From: Kineosporia corallincola
GTDB lineage: Bacteria; Actinomycetota; Actinomycetes; Actinomycetales; Kineosporiaceae
Direction of reading: 5' to 3'
Assembly: GCF_018499875.1 (NCBI RefSeq)
Contig: NZ_JAHBAY010000003.1
Span: 372,001-436,000, forward strand
Length of the DNA stretch: 64,000 bases
Shown in pieces: positions 16,892-24,282 of the stretch (position 1 is the first letter of the stretch; each line of letters starts with the position of its first letter). Position numbers and translations under genes: made by a program. Below the pieces are notes generated by a model. It saw nothing but the letters and a program-made list of their open reading frames with translations. It was not told the origin of the DNA and made no database searches.

Positions 16892-18730
16892 TCAGAACCC
16901 CAGCACCGGGACACTCCCGGCCGGCCGCCCCGGCCGGGCCACCGCCAGGCTCAGGTATCGCCGGTCCAGGGCCAGCATCAGCCGGTCCGCCACCAGCCGG
17001 TCCAGGGTCTCGCGCACTGCCTCGGCCGTCATCCCCTGCCCGGCCCCGAACGTCGTGATCGCGGGCAGCGCGTGCTGGGCGTCGCAGAACAGGTACAGCG
17101 CCCGCTCGGCACCTCGCAGCACCGTCAGCCGGCGCACCGCCACCGGCCGGAAGTCCCACACCGCCAGGTGTTCTCCGTGGTCCACCGACACCAGACCACG
17201 ACCGCCCGCGGCACCGAACCAGCGGCGCATCTCGGTCTCGACGCCGGCCACGTAGTCGTGCGGATCGCGCGCGTCGGCGTAGTCGTGCTCGAAATAGTAG
17301 GCCAGCTGCATCAGTTCGGACTCCGGCCGACCGTACACATAACCGTAGCTGCGGTCCGGGCGCACGTTGCTGAACCCCAGAGCCCCGGACGACTCGAAAT
17401 TCGGGCTGAACCGGTCCAGCCGGATCGAGCCGAGGCCCTGCGGCGGGTCCAGGTGGGTCAGCTGGGCCACCACCGCCGCCATCTCGCGGTAGTCCTCCGG
17501 GTCCTCGCCCGGGAATCCGTAGAGCAGGTTCCAGTACACCTTCATGCCCAGCTCCCGGCACCACTTGAGCAGCTGGATGTTCTGCATCGCCGTGGTGCCC
17601 TTGCGCATGATCCTCAGCACCGGCGTGCTGAAGCTCTCGATCCCGGGCTGGATCGCGGTGACGCCCGCCGCCAGCATCTCGCGCACCTGGTCCTTGGTCA
17701 GGTTGGCCTTGGTCTCGTAGAACAGGCCGAGCTTCAGCTGCCGCCGGGCCAGTTCGGGCAGCAGGTCCCGGAAGTAGGCCATGTCGAGGATGTTGTCGAC
17801 CATCTCGACCTGGCTGGCCGGGTAACGCCTTGTCTGCTCGGTGATCTCGGCCAGAACCCGGTCTGCGCTCTTGCTCCGGAACGTCATCGCCGAGCCGTTC
17901 AGCCCGCAGAACGTGCAGTGGTGCTTCTCGCCCCACCAGCATCCTCGTGACGACTCCATCAGGATACTGTCACCCGCGGCGCCGGTTCCCGGCAGCTGCT
18001 CGAAGTAGTCGGTGAAGTCCGGGTAGGGCAGCACGTCGAGGTCACGTACCCGCTCCGGGGTGAGCGACACGTAGACGCTCTCGCCGTCGCGCCGGGAGAT
18101 GATGCCCGGCACCGCGTGCGGACCGGCGCCCGACTCCAGGGCCTCGATCAGCGCCGGAAAACTGATGTCTCCCTCACCGCTGCACACGAAGTCGACCCAG
18201 CCGAACATCCGGTGCAGCGCCACGCCCATCTCGTTCTCGCAGTTGGCCCCGCCGAAAACGATGGTCTTGGTGGGATGTTCCTGCTTGATTCGGCGGGCCA
18301 GGCTGAGCGACGCCACGTTCTGCGTGAAGGTCGAGGTGAAGCCGATCACGTCGTAGTGCGCCCAGTCGATCTCCCGCAGGCACTCCTCGATGAACGGGCC
18401 GGCGTGCCGCCGGGCCCGGCGCAGGGTGGCGATCTGCGCGTCGCACGGCCCGAACCGGCCGAACCGTTCCCGGAAGACGTTCAGGTACTCCTCGTCGGGG
18501 CGTGGGCCGAACAAGGTCTCGGCGAACACCCAGTCCCCCGCCAGGCTCTGCGTGGGCGAGCGGTCGGCGATGTAGGTGAAGTCCTGCACCCCGAGGCTTC
18601 TGGCGAACCGCAGGTTGAGGTACGCGATGGTGGTGGGCCAGCCGCGCGCGTCCAGGGCTGCCTTGAGCAGGCTGGGGCCGATGGCCGGGCGCACCGCCCC
18701 GAACGGCATGTTGATCAGCAGCACCTTCAC
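16892..18730 (-). CDS. RiPP maturation radical SAM protein (cobalamin-binding type)
   Basis: The protein is 612 residues. Residues 1-230 form a B12-binding-like Rossmann domain (VLLINMPFGAVRPAIGPSLL; VIGFTSTF; IVFGGANCENEMG). The radical SAM core follows. Its cluster-binding Cys264, Cys272 and Cys275 lie in SSRGCWWGEKHHCTFCGLNG, a CX7CX2C pattern I recognise from the 'RiPP maturation radical SAM protein 1' family, whose studied members C-methylate peptides. A C-terminal winged-helix-like part ends the protein. It starts at a GTG 7 bases after the SDR stop and is last in the seven-gene operon. Expected substrate: the precursor at 22573-23307. Confidence 0.88.
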   Translation of the reverse strand: MKVLLINMPFGAVRPAIGPSLLKAALDARGWPTTIAYLNLRFARSLGVQDFTYIADRSPTQSLAGDWVFAETLFGPRPDEEYLNVFRERFGRFGPCDAQIATLRRARRHAGPFIEECLREIDWAHYDVIGFTSTFTQNVASLSLARRIKQEHPTKTIVFGGANCENEMGVALHRMFGWVDFVCSGEGDISFPALIEALESGAGPHAVPGIISRRDGESVYVSLTPERVRDLDVLPYPDFTDYFEQLPGTGAAGDSILMESSRGCWWGEKHHCTFCGLNGSAMTFRSKSADRVLAEITEQTRRYPASQVEMVDNILDMAYFRDLLPELARRQLKLGLFYETKANLTKDQVREMLAAGVTAIQPGIESFSTPVLRIMRKGTTAMQNIQLLKWCRELGMKVYWNLLYGFPGEDPEDYREMAAVVAQLTHLDPPQGLGSIRLDRFSPNFESSGALGFSNVRPDRSYGYVYGRPESELMQLAYYFEHDYADARDPHDYVAGVETEMRRWFGAAGGRGLVSVDHGEHLAVWDFRPVAVRRLTVLRGAERALYLFCDAQHALPAITTFGAGQGMTAEAVRETLDRLVADRLMLALDRRYLSLAVARPGRPAGSVPVLGF

Positions 18731-18737
18731 GACGTGC

Positions 18738-19451
18738 TCAGCCCCCGTCCGCGGTCAGGTCGACGATCCGGCCGGTGACGTCGGACCGGGCCAGGTCGAG
18801 CACCCCGTCGATGACGTCCTGGGTGGCCACCCGGCCGGGGAAGGTGTCCGGGGCCAGGGCGTTCACCCGCACACCGAGATCCCAGAACTCACTGGCCAGG
18901 TGATAGGTCAGGTGGTTCAGCCCGGCCTTCGAGGTGCCGTACAGCGCCTGGCCCAGATCGGGGTAGACGTACAGCCCCGCCGTGCTGGACAGCTGGACCA
19001 CGCTGCGGTTGGCCGCCAGGTTCCCCGCCGGGTCGGCGAGCCAGCACCGGCGGGCCACCTCCACGCTCATCCGTAACGGTGCCAGCAGATTGACGTCGAA
19101 AACCTCGGAGGCGGACGCGATGGCGCCCGGCGCCAGCAGGGGCGCCCAGTGCCGCCGGGCCGCCGCGTTGATCAGCAGGTCCACCTGACCGAACTCGTTC
19201 AGGGTCTCGTCCACGACCCGCTCGATCTCGTCGGCCCGGGACAGATCGGCCCGGATCGTGTGCACCGGATCGTCGTTCAGCGCGAGCCTGCCACCCGGGT
19301 TCAGCGGATCGACGAAGGTCTGGTTCTGGCTCGCCCGGTTCACCGGGGTGCGGCCGTGCACGGCCACGATCCGGTACTCCGCCGCGCACCTGGCCACGAA
19401 CGCCTGACCGAACAGCCCACCGGCCCCGGTCAGCAGGCAGACCGGCCTCAC
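18738..19451 (-). CDS. SDR-family oxidoreductase of the RiPP operon
   Basis: This 237-residue short-chain dehydrogenase has the cofactor motif TGAGGLFG near the N-terminus, LLINAAA (NNAG equivalent), the catalytic Ser in VVQLSSTAG, and YGTSKAGL (YxxxK). The GTG at 19451 overlaps the stop of the oxygenase gene (GTGA), which fixes the start; the frame is open further upstream but non-coding there. In this context it may oxidise or reduce a hydroxylated side chain in the modified peptide (inference). Confidence 0.88.
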   Translation of the reverse strand: MRPVCLLTGAGGLFGQAFVARCAAEYRIVAVHGRTPVNRASQNQTFVDPLNPGGRLALNDDPVHTIRADLSRADEIERVVDETLNEFGQVDLLINAAARRHWAPLLAPGAIASASEVFDVNLLAPLRMSVEVARRCWLADPAGNLAANRSVVQLSSTAGLYVYPDLGQALYGTSKAGLNHLTYHLASEFWDLGVRVNALAPDTFPGRVATQDVIDGVLDLARSDVTGRIVDLTADGG

Positions 19452-20263
19452 CGCTCCCACCGTTCCAGCCGGTCCGCACCGTACCGCTGCGACGCCTCCG
19501 CCAGGCCCCGGTGGACCCACATGATGATGGACGTCCGTGGGAGCCGGTGGTTCTTCAGGAAGGCATGGAACGAGTTCGGCGTGCACTCGAACGCCACCAG
19601 GCTGTTGTTCACCGGTGCGGCCGTCACCTGCGGACGCGCCAGCGGACCGGAACGGGTTGCGAAGAGCGCGGTCTCACCGCCGTCCCCAGTTCTCCAACCG
19701 TCGTTGAGCAGGTAGAGGATCGCCACCGCGCCACGGACCGTCTCGACCTTCTCGTGAGGTTCCAGCGTCCCCTCACCGGTCTTGAAGTGACACCGCCCGA
19801 ACGCCGGCGTCACGATCGCCTCGTCGCCGGGGACGGACCGCGGAAACCAGATCGGGTTGAAATCGTTGTGGATGAAGCCGTCCTCGCTGAACGGGGCGTG
19901 ATGATGGGCCCCGGCGTACACGTACGGAGTCCGCTCCACCCCGAACAACCCACAGAGCAGGTCCCGCCAGGCCGGTGACACGAACAGCGCGAGCGGGCCG
20001 CCGGTCTCGTGCGTGATGCTCAGGCCGTAGGCGTCGTAACCCCGCATGGTGCGCGAGAACCGGGCCCGGTCGGAGGTCTCGCTCAGCCCCCGGTCGAGCA
20101 CCGACCGCAGCGCCCCGGACAGCTCGGCGTAGAACCGTGGGGTGAACACGTCGTGCGCGATCACGTGGGGGAACGGGTCGGAACACCGCAGCCAGGCCCG
20201 CTGCGCCAGCACATCCTCCAGATCGACTGACGCGAGGACGCTCTCGGTGAGTACGCCGGTCAT
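19448..20263 (-). CDS. Prolyl-4-hydroxylase-like 2OG-Fe(II) oxygenase of the RiPP operon
   Basis: The 271-residue protein has the P4H-type fold. The iron-binding triad is His132 and Asp134 (GFIHNDFNPIWF) and His233 (NSFHAFLKN), with Arg240 as the likely 2-oxoglutarate anchor. Further family features are DPFPHVIAHDVFTP at the N-terminus and VAILYLLND before the distal motif. It overlaps both neighbours by four bases. Prolyl hydroxylase-like chemistry in an operon whose precursor has a 94-residue Pro/Gly tract makes proline hydroxylation an attractive but unproven role. Confidence 0.85.
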   Translation of the reverse strand: MTGVLTESVLASVDLEDVLAQRAWLRCSDPFPHVIAHDVFTPRFYAELSGALRSVLDRGLSETSDRARFSRTMRGYDAYGLSITHETGGPLALFVSPAWRDLLCGLFGVERTPYVYAGAHHHAPFSEDGFIHNDFNPIWFPRSVPGDEAIVTPAFGRCHFKTGEGTLEPHEKVETVRGAVAILYLLNDGWRTGDGGETALFATRSGPLARPQVTAAPVNNSLVAFECTPNSFHAFLKNHRLPRTSIIMWVHRGLAEASQRYGADRLERWER

Positions 20264-20988
20264 CCGACTCCCTCGATCTCGACCGGCTCACGCCGGAATC
20301 CCGGTGACTCCGGATGGGTGCGGAAGAAGAAGGTCTGGTACAGACGGCCTTCCTCCAGACGGTTGCCCCAGCCCCGGGCACCGCTGTGCGGAACGTCGCC
20401 GCGCACCAGCAGCAGGCGGTTGAACACGTTGCCCAGGGAGTCGATCAGCCGCCAGTTCTCGCGCGGCGTCATCCAGTCGTGACGACGCCGCGCGTCGACG
20501 TTGCGCCACAGGTGCAGACCGCCCTCCGGCGGGGCCCCGGGGCTGAGGTAGACGATGCCCGCCCAGCCGTCCGGCCCGACGCCGTTCCAGTCGTCCGTGA
20601 CGTGGTTGTGCACACCGTCCCCGAGCACCTGGCCGTTGTCCGGCTTGACGTGAAAACTGGTGTTCCACAGACAGCCCCGGGTCGCCGGGTCCGCACCGGG
20701 CAGTGGGCGCGACGACCCGTCGCGCGGATAGGACGCCTCCCAGTGCGACCGGTCGATCGTCTCCCCGCAGGCGTCCTCCAGCGCCGAGGTCAGGGCCTTC
20801 GAGGACTTGACCGGGCAGTCGCCGGCCTCCTCGAACCGGCTGGCCCACCAGGTCGGCCGGCGGCCGGACGCCACGTCCTCGTCGCTCTCGTAGGGGGTGT
20901 AGAAACTCCGGCCCAGGGCGTGGTCACGGATCGCCAGCGGGTCCCGGTAGAAGTCGTCGACGACGACGATCGACGTTCTCGGCATCAT
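20260..20988 (-). CDS. DUF6445-like protein of the RiPP operon
   Basis: The 242-residue protein starts MMPRTSIVVVDDFYRDPLAI. It contains WNTSFHVKPDNGQVLGDGVH, WAGIVYLSPGAPPEGGLHLW and RGDVPHSGARGWGN. These resemble the DUF6445 family, which looks like a diverged 2OG-oxygenase fold; the H-x-D/H pattern is suggestive only. The ATG at 20988 overlaps the sulfotransferase stop (ATGA). It is probably a second tailoring oxygenase or an accessory binding protein for the RiPP. Confidence 0.7.
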   Translation of the reverse strand: MMPRTSIVVVDDFYRDPLAIRDHALGRSFYTPYESDEDVASGRRPTWWASRFEEAGDCPVKSSKALTSALEDACGETIDRSHWEASYPRDGSSRPLPGADPATRGCLWNTSFHVKPDNGQVLGDGVHNHVTDDWNGVGPDGWAGIVYLSPGAPPEGGLHLWRNVDARRRHDWMTPRENWRLIDSLGNVFNRLLLVRGDVPHSGARGWGNRLEEGRLYQTFFFRTHPESPGFRREPVEIEGVG

Positions 20989-21701
20989 CCCTCCAGAAGC
21001 TCGATCCAGTGCGCGTTCAGCCGGTCGGACTGACGTTGCAGGCGGGGTGCGGGGATTCGGTCCACCGCCCGGGGGTCGGCCCCCAGATGGTCGAGCACCC
21101 GGGCGATCTGGCGGCCGTAGTCGCGGTCCAGCTCCTCGTACTCCACCATCAGCGGCTCGATCCCCCGGCGGTCGAAGAACTCCTGCCATCCGGCCGACTC
21201 GGCCTCGATCGAGGCCTCGAGCCGCTCGATCTCGGCCCGGTCGAAGCGCAGTTCGCCGGCCGGCCGGCGGGGTGGCCCGGAGCCGGGGAACCGCACCCAC
21301 TCCTCGGTCCAGTAGGCGCGGAACAGCGAGACCGCCTGGGCCCGCCGGTCGCGGCGCACGATGCGGACGAACCGGGCCCGCGGCACCAGCGCGTCCAGCA
21401 CCGCACCCGGCGGCCCGCAGACCCCCAGCCGCCCGGCCAGGAACCGCACGTGCTGCCAGTGCATCTTCATCCCGAACACGCCGTTCCCGGTGGTCCCGTA
21501 GCGCAGTGCGGCCCGGACGAACTCGTCGTCCGGGACGTTCGCCGGCAGCCCCCAGGCCGTCTTCCAGGTGTGTTCGAGCAGCGGCCCGAACAGCTCGGCG
21601 GGCCGCCCGGCCACCCCGGTCGCCTGGAGCCCCTCGCACAGCAGGGTGCTCCCGGACCGGGGTGTCGCCGCCACCACGTACGTCGCGGCACGGGTTCTCA
21701 C
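20985..21701 (-). CDS. Stf0-like sulfotransferase of the RiPP operon
   Basis: The 238-residue sulfotransferase has the 5'-phosphosulfate loop TYVVAATPRSGSTLLCEGLQ at the N-terminus and ATGVAGRPAELFG right after it, the signature of the Stf0 (trehalose 2-sulfotransferase-like) family. The 3'-phosphate region RFVRIVRRDRRAQAVSLFRA is present. It would move a sulfo group from PAPS to a hydroxyl. The GTG at 21701 overlaps the methyltransferase stop. In this operon the acceptor may be a hydroxyl installed on the peptide by the neighbouring oxygenases (inference). Confidence 0.85.
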   Translation of the reverse strand: MRTRAATYVVAATPRSGSTLLCEGLQATGVAGRPAELFGPLLEHTWKTAWGLPANVPDDEFVRAALRYGTTGNGVFGMKMHWQHVRFLAGRLGVCGPPGAVLDALVPRARFVRIVRRDRRAQAVSLFRAYWTEEWVRFPGSGPPRRPAGELRFDRAEIERLEASIEAESAGWQEFFDRRGIEPLMVEYEELDRDYGRQIARVLDHLGADPRAVDRIPAPRLQRQSDRLNAHWIELLEG

Positions 21702-22576
21702 GCCGGTTGTGGTCCGATCGGTGGACGTCCGGGGCGGCTCGGTGGCGCCCCGGACGTCACCCTCGCCGTCCGGGGACCGTCGAGGATCTGCATCCTCGCG
21801 GCGAGTTCCCGGTCGGCGATCTCCCGGCGGTGCAGCGCCGGGATGAACAGGGTGCCCAGCTGCGTGGCGGGCAGCAGGGCGGCGGCCAGCGACCCGAGCG
21901 GGACCGGCTGGATCAGCGGTTCCAGCAACGGGTGCGGCTTGGAGGTGACCAGCAGCACCTCGTGGTCGGCCGGATAGGTGCCCAGCAGGTGCCGCTGGAG
22001 CAGACGCAGGTTGTCCAGCGCCCGGGAACCCCTGCGGTTGTAGGCGTCCAGGGTCATCGGGGCCTGGGTGATCACGCACGGCACGTCGGCCTGGAGCGGC
22101 CGGCGGCGCACCACGAGGTCGCTGGCCTCGTACATCTGGAGGCCGTCGAACCCGGGATCCACCCCCAGGTCGCACAGCAGCGTGTCGAGGAACGACACCC
22201 CCGGCAGGACGGTCACCGACAGGTTCAGCACGAGCGCCGCCCGCTGGATCAGCGTGGTCGGGTAGCAGTACATGGTGGGATGCCCGTAGGTGGCGAAACA
22301 CACCGGCCCACCGGCCTTCGCGGCGGCCACCACCTCGGCCGCTATCCGCCGGTAGATCAGGATACGGTGCTCCCCCACCTCCCGCGGCTGGGTCAGGTCG
22401 ACGACCTCGGTGCCCAGGCCGCCGAGATACTCCAGCATCCCGGTTCCGGTGTCGGCCACGAAAGTCTTCGTGCACCGCCGGATCGTCTCCTCCACCTCCT
22501 TGGTCAGGTGGTGCACCCCGGCGATGCCGAGGCCGACAACCGCTATGTCGCAGGGCAACTGAGCTCCGGCGATCAT
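21698..22576 (-). CDS. Borosin-type peptide alpha-N-methyltransferase (tetrapyrrole methylase fold)
   Basis: The 292-residue protein has the tetrapyrrole-methylase fold: VVGLGIAGVHHLT (14-26), FATYGHPTMYCYPT (94-107), VLPGVSFLDTLLCDLGVDP (123-141) and MYEASDLVVRRRPL (148-161). The YGHP...LPGVS...YEASD series matches what I recall of OphMA and SonM, which N-methylate the peptide backbone of borosins. The catalytic R and Y of OphMA's YxxYxxxRxxxY motif appear retained (R71, Y75), while the first two Tyr are not. Borosin domains of this type either carry their substrate in cis or act on a separate precursor; here the separate precursor lies directly upstream with an ATGA overlap. A role on a small tetrapyrrole is unlikely in this context. 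Confidence 0.82.
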   Translation of the reverse strand: MIAGAQLPCDIAVVGLGIAGVHHLTKEVEETIRRCTKTFVADTGTGMLEYLGGLGTEVVDLTQPREVGEHRILIYRRIAAEVVAAAKAGGPVCFATYGHPTMYCYPTTLIQRAALVLNLSVTVLPGVSFLDTLLCDLGVDPGFDGLQMYEASDLVVRRRPLQADVPCVITQAPMTLDAYNRRGSRALDNLRLLQRHLLGTYPADHEVLLVTSKPHPLLEPLIQPVPLGSLAAALLPATQLGTLFIPALHRREIADRELAARMQILDGPRTARVTSGAPPSRPGRPPIGPQPA

Positions 22577-23307
22577 CCGAGCCTCCCCATCAGCCGTTGC
22601 ACGGCGGCCAGGCGGGCCGCGTCCGTGGCCGCGCCCTCGATCGACTCCACGGCCTCGGCGACCTCGGGATCGCCGATGAAGTCCTCCGGCTCGAAAGAAC
22701 GCCCGCCCTGGGCCATACCCAGGAAGGTGATCGGCACCCGCACGGTGACGCCGGGGGTGATCGGGTCGGTGACGACCGGCCCGACACCGACGTCGATCGG
22801 TGGGGTCGGGGTGACGAAGATGCCCGGTGGCGGCCCCGGTGGCGGAGGCGGCGGTGGGCCGGGTGGCGGCCCGGGAGGCGGCGGGGGTGGAGGCGGGCCC
22901 GGTGGCGGGGGCGGACCCGGCGGGGGTGGCGGCCCTGGCGGCGGGCCGGGCGGAGGTGGTGGCCCCGGCGGGGGCGGCGGCCCTGGCGGCGGGCCGGGCG
23001 GAGGTGGTGGCCCCGGCGGGGGCGGCGGCCCAGGTGGTGGCCCGGGCGGAGGTGGCGGTGGTGGGCCCGGCGGAGGTGGTGGCCCGGGAGGTGGCGGTGG
23101 CGGGTCCTGCTCCTCGACCCTCGGCGGCCCGTCACCGAACGCACCACCGACCACCCGCCACAGGGCGGCCGGGTCGGAGACGAAGGCGCTGCGCTCGGCG
23201 TCGCTCAGATCGAATCCGGAGAGCGCGTTTTCGGGATCCCGCCGGAGCGCCAGATAGAAGTCGAAGTCCGTCTGCGCCCGCTGCATGACCAGCGGCAGAT
23301 CACTCAC
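22573..23307 (-). CDS. Putative RiPP precursor with Pro/Gly tract (split-borosin-like)
   Basis: The 244-residue protein starts at a GTG. Residues 10-55 (DFDFYLALRRDPENALSGFD, then LSDAERSAFVSDPAALWRVV) form a short helical domain like the LigA-related binding domain of split-borosin precursors. Residues 69-162 are only Pro and Gly (78 Pro, 16 Gly), in blocks PPPPPG and PPPG; a 16-residue unit occurs nearly three times. Residues 163-200 (IFVTPTPPIDVGVGPVVTDP then ITPGVTVRVPITFLG) are Val/Ile/Thr/Pro-rich like a borosin core, and an amphipathic helix ends the protein. It is first in the operon. Core position and cleavage are inference. Confidence 0.75.
   Translation of the reverse strand: MSDLPLVMQRAQTDFDFYLALRRDPENALSGFDLSDAERSAFVSDPAALWRVVGGAFGDGPPRVEEQDPPPPPPGPPPPPGPPPPPPPGPPPGPPPPPGPPPPPGPPPGPPPPPGPPPPPGPPPGPPPPPGPPPPPGPPPPPPPPGPPPGPPPPPPPGPPPGIFVTPTPPIDVGVGPVVTDPITPGVTVRVPITFLGMAQGGRSFEPEDFIGDPEVAEAVESIEGAATDAARLAAVQRLMGRLG
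22822..23103. repeat. Pro/Gly-encoding G-rich tandem repeat within the precursor gene
   Basis: The region encodes 94 Pro/Gly residues. A 48-base unit encoding (PPPPPG)2PPPG is present about 2.8 times in the middle, flanked by more irregular blocks. The repeat units are nearly identical at DNA level, so length variation between strains by slippage is likely. Confidence 0.85.
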
Positions 23308-23446
23308 GTCGGCCCCCCATCGTGAAAGTGATGAGGATCATGCTCCGCCGCGCGGGGGCCGGTCAAGCAGACACAGACACCTGCCCCTAAGGACATGGTT
23401 GCGCCGTTCACGCCCACCCGGCCCCCGCACCCCCTACGGCGGAAGG

Positions 23447-23974
23447 TCAGGCCCGCACCGGCACCGGCTTCTCGAAGAACCGCCAGTTCTCGCGCATCTG
23501 CGCCGGAATCTCCGTGCCCTCGTAGGGATCCCGCTCGGTGAACCCCCGCGACGCGTACAGCCGCTGGGCCCCGTGCATGAACCGGCAGCTGTCCAGCCGC
23601 AGGGTGTGCGCGCCGAGCCCGTCGACCGCCTCGGCCAGCAACCGGTCGAGCAGGGCCGAGCCCAGGTGCAGGCCCCGCAGCTCCGGCCGCAGATACATCC
23701 GCTTGATCTCGACCACCCCCGGCTCCAGCGTGCGCAGCGCGCCCATCCCCACCAGGACGCCTTCGTTCTCCACCACCAGGTAACGGGCGCCCTCCCGGTC
23801 GAACGCGCGCACCGACGCTGCGGACGCCTGCGCGTCCGGCACCGCCATCACCACGCCGAACTCCTCCAGCAGGCGGCCGGTGGCCCAGGTCAGGTACTCG
23901 ATGTTCAGGGCGGCCAGGTCGTCGACGTCGGCCGGGTAGCGGGCCGGTCTCAGCACGGGGGTGGTCTGTTCCAT
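23447..23974 (-). CDS. GNAT-family N-acetyltransferase
   Basis: The 175-residue acetyltransferase has the acetyl-CoA loop region LRPELRGLHLGSALLDRLLA (motif A), the beta4-strand EIKRMYL before it, and a C-terminal YASRGFTERDPY segment. The ATG at 23974 has GAGGATG upstream; the frame is open to 24049 without a binding site. Small-molecule or amino-acid acetylation is typical for this subfamily, and the substrate is unknown. It lies upstream of the RiPP operon on the same strand but is separated by 139 bases, so membership is doubtful. Confidence 0.88.
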   Translation of the reverse strand: MEQTTPVLRPARYPADVDDLAALNIEYLTWATGRLLEEFGVVMAVPDAQASAASVRAFDREGARYLVVENEGVLVGMGALRTLEPGVVEIKRMYLRPELRGLHLGSALLDRLLAEAVDGLGAHTLRLDSCRFMHGAQRLYASRGFTERDPYEGTEIPAQMRENWRFFEKPVPVRA

Positions 23975-24208
23975 ACCGGCATCCTCACAGCCGGGTCCGG
24001 GCGGTCGTCCCCGGGGTGCCCGCCGGGCCCACCCACTCTCCCCGGCCAACGGCGTCCACCGTTGTGCCGTCGGGCGGGAAACCGACGGGGGCGACGTGAG
24101 CCCGCGAACTCGCGCCCACCTTGCTCAGTTCTCCTGACCAACAGCTGAAATCCGGCCACTGAGAGTGGCCAAAGGCGATAATTCTTACGGACTTTGGAGA
24201 AACAAACC

Positions 24209-24225
24209 GTTTACAGCCTGCAAAC
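24209..24225. promoter_or_regulatory. Candidate operator upstream of the ROK regulator
   Basis: The 17-base near-palindrome GTTTACAGCCTGCAAAC is symmetric at 14 of 16 positions, 57 bases before the ROK start. ROK repressors often bind such dyads; the match to this protein is inference. Confidence 0.45.
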
Positions 24226-24282
24226 GAAGAGTTCCGGACGAACATATTGACGAGCACTGTCGTAACTGTGATTGTTCCGGAC

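Noticed and set aside
21698-22576. Cobalamin (precorrin/uroporphyrin) methylase
   Set aside because: Similar fold, but the YEASD-type motif and the coupled precursor gene fit a borosin methyltransferase better, and no tetrapyrrole genes are near.
22822-23103. G-rich direct repeats that could look like a CRISPR or minisatellite
   Set aside because: Repeats are in frame, encode only Pro and Gly, have no unique spacers, and no cas genes are near.
24247-24282. Upstream TTG start for the ROK regulator
   Set aside because: TTGACG fits better as promoter; the additional 12 residues are not typical and no binding site precedes.
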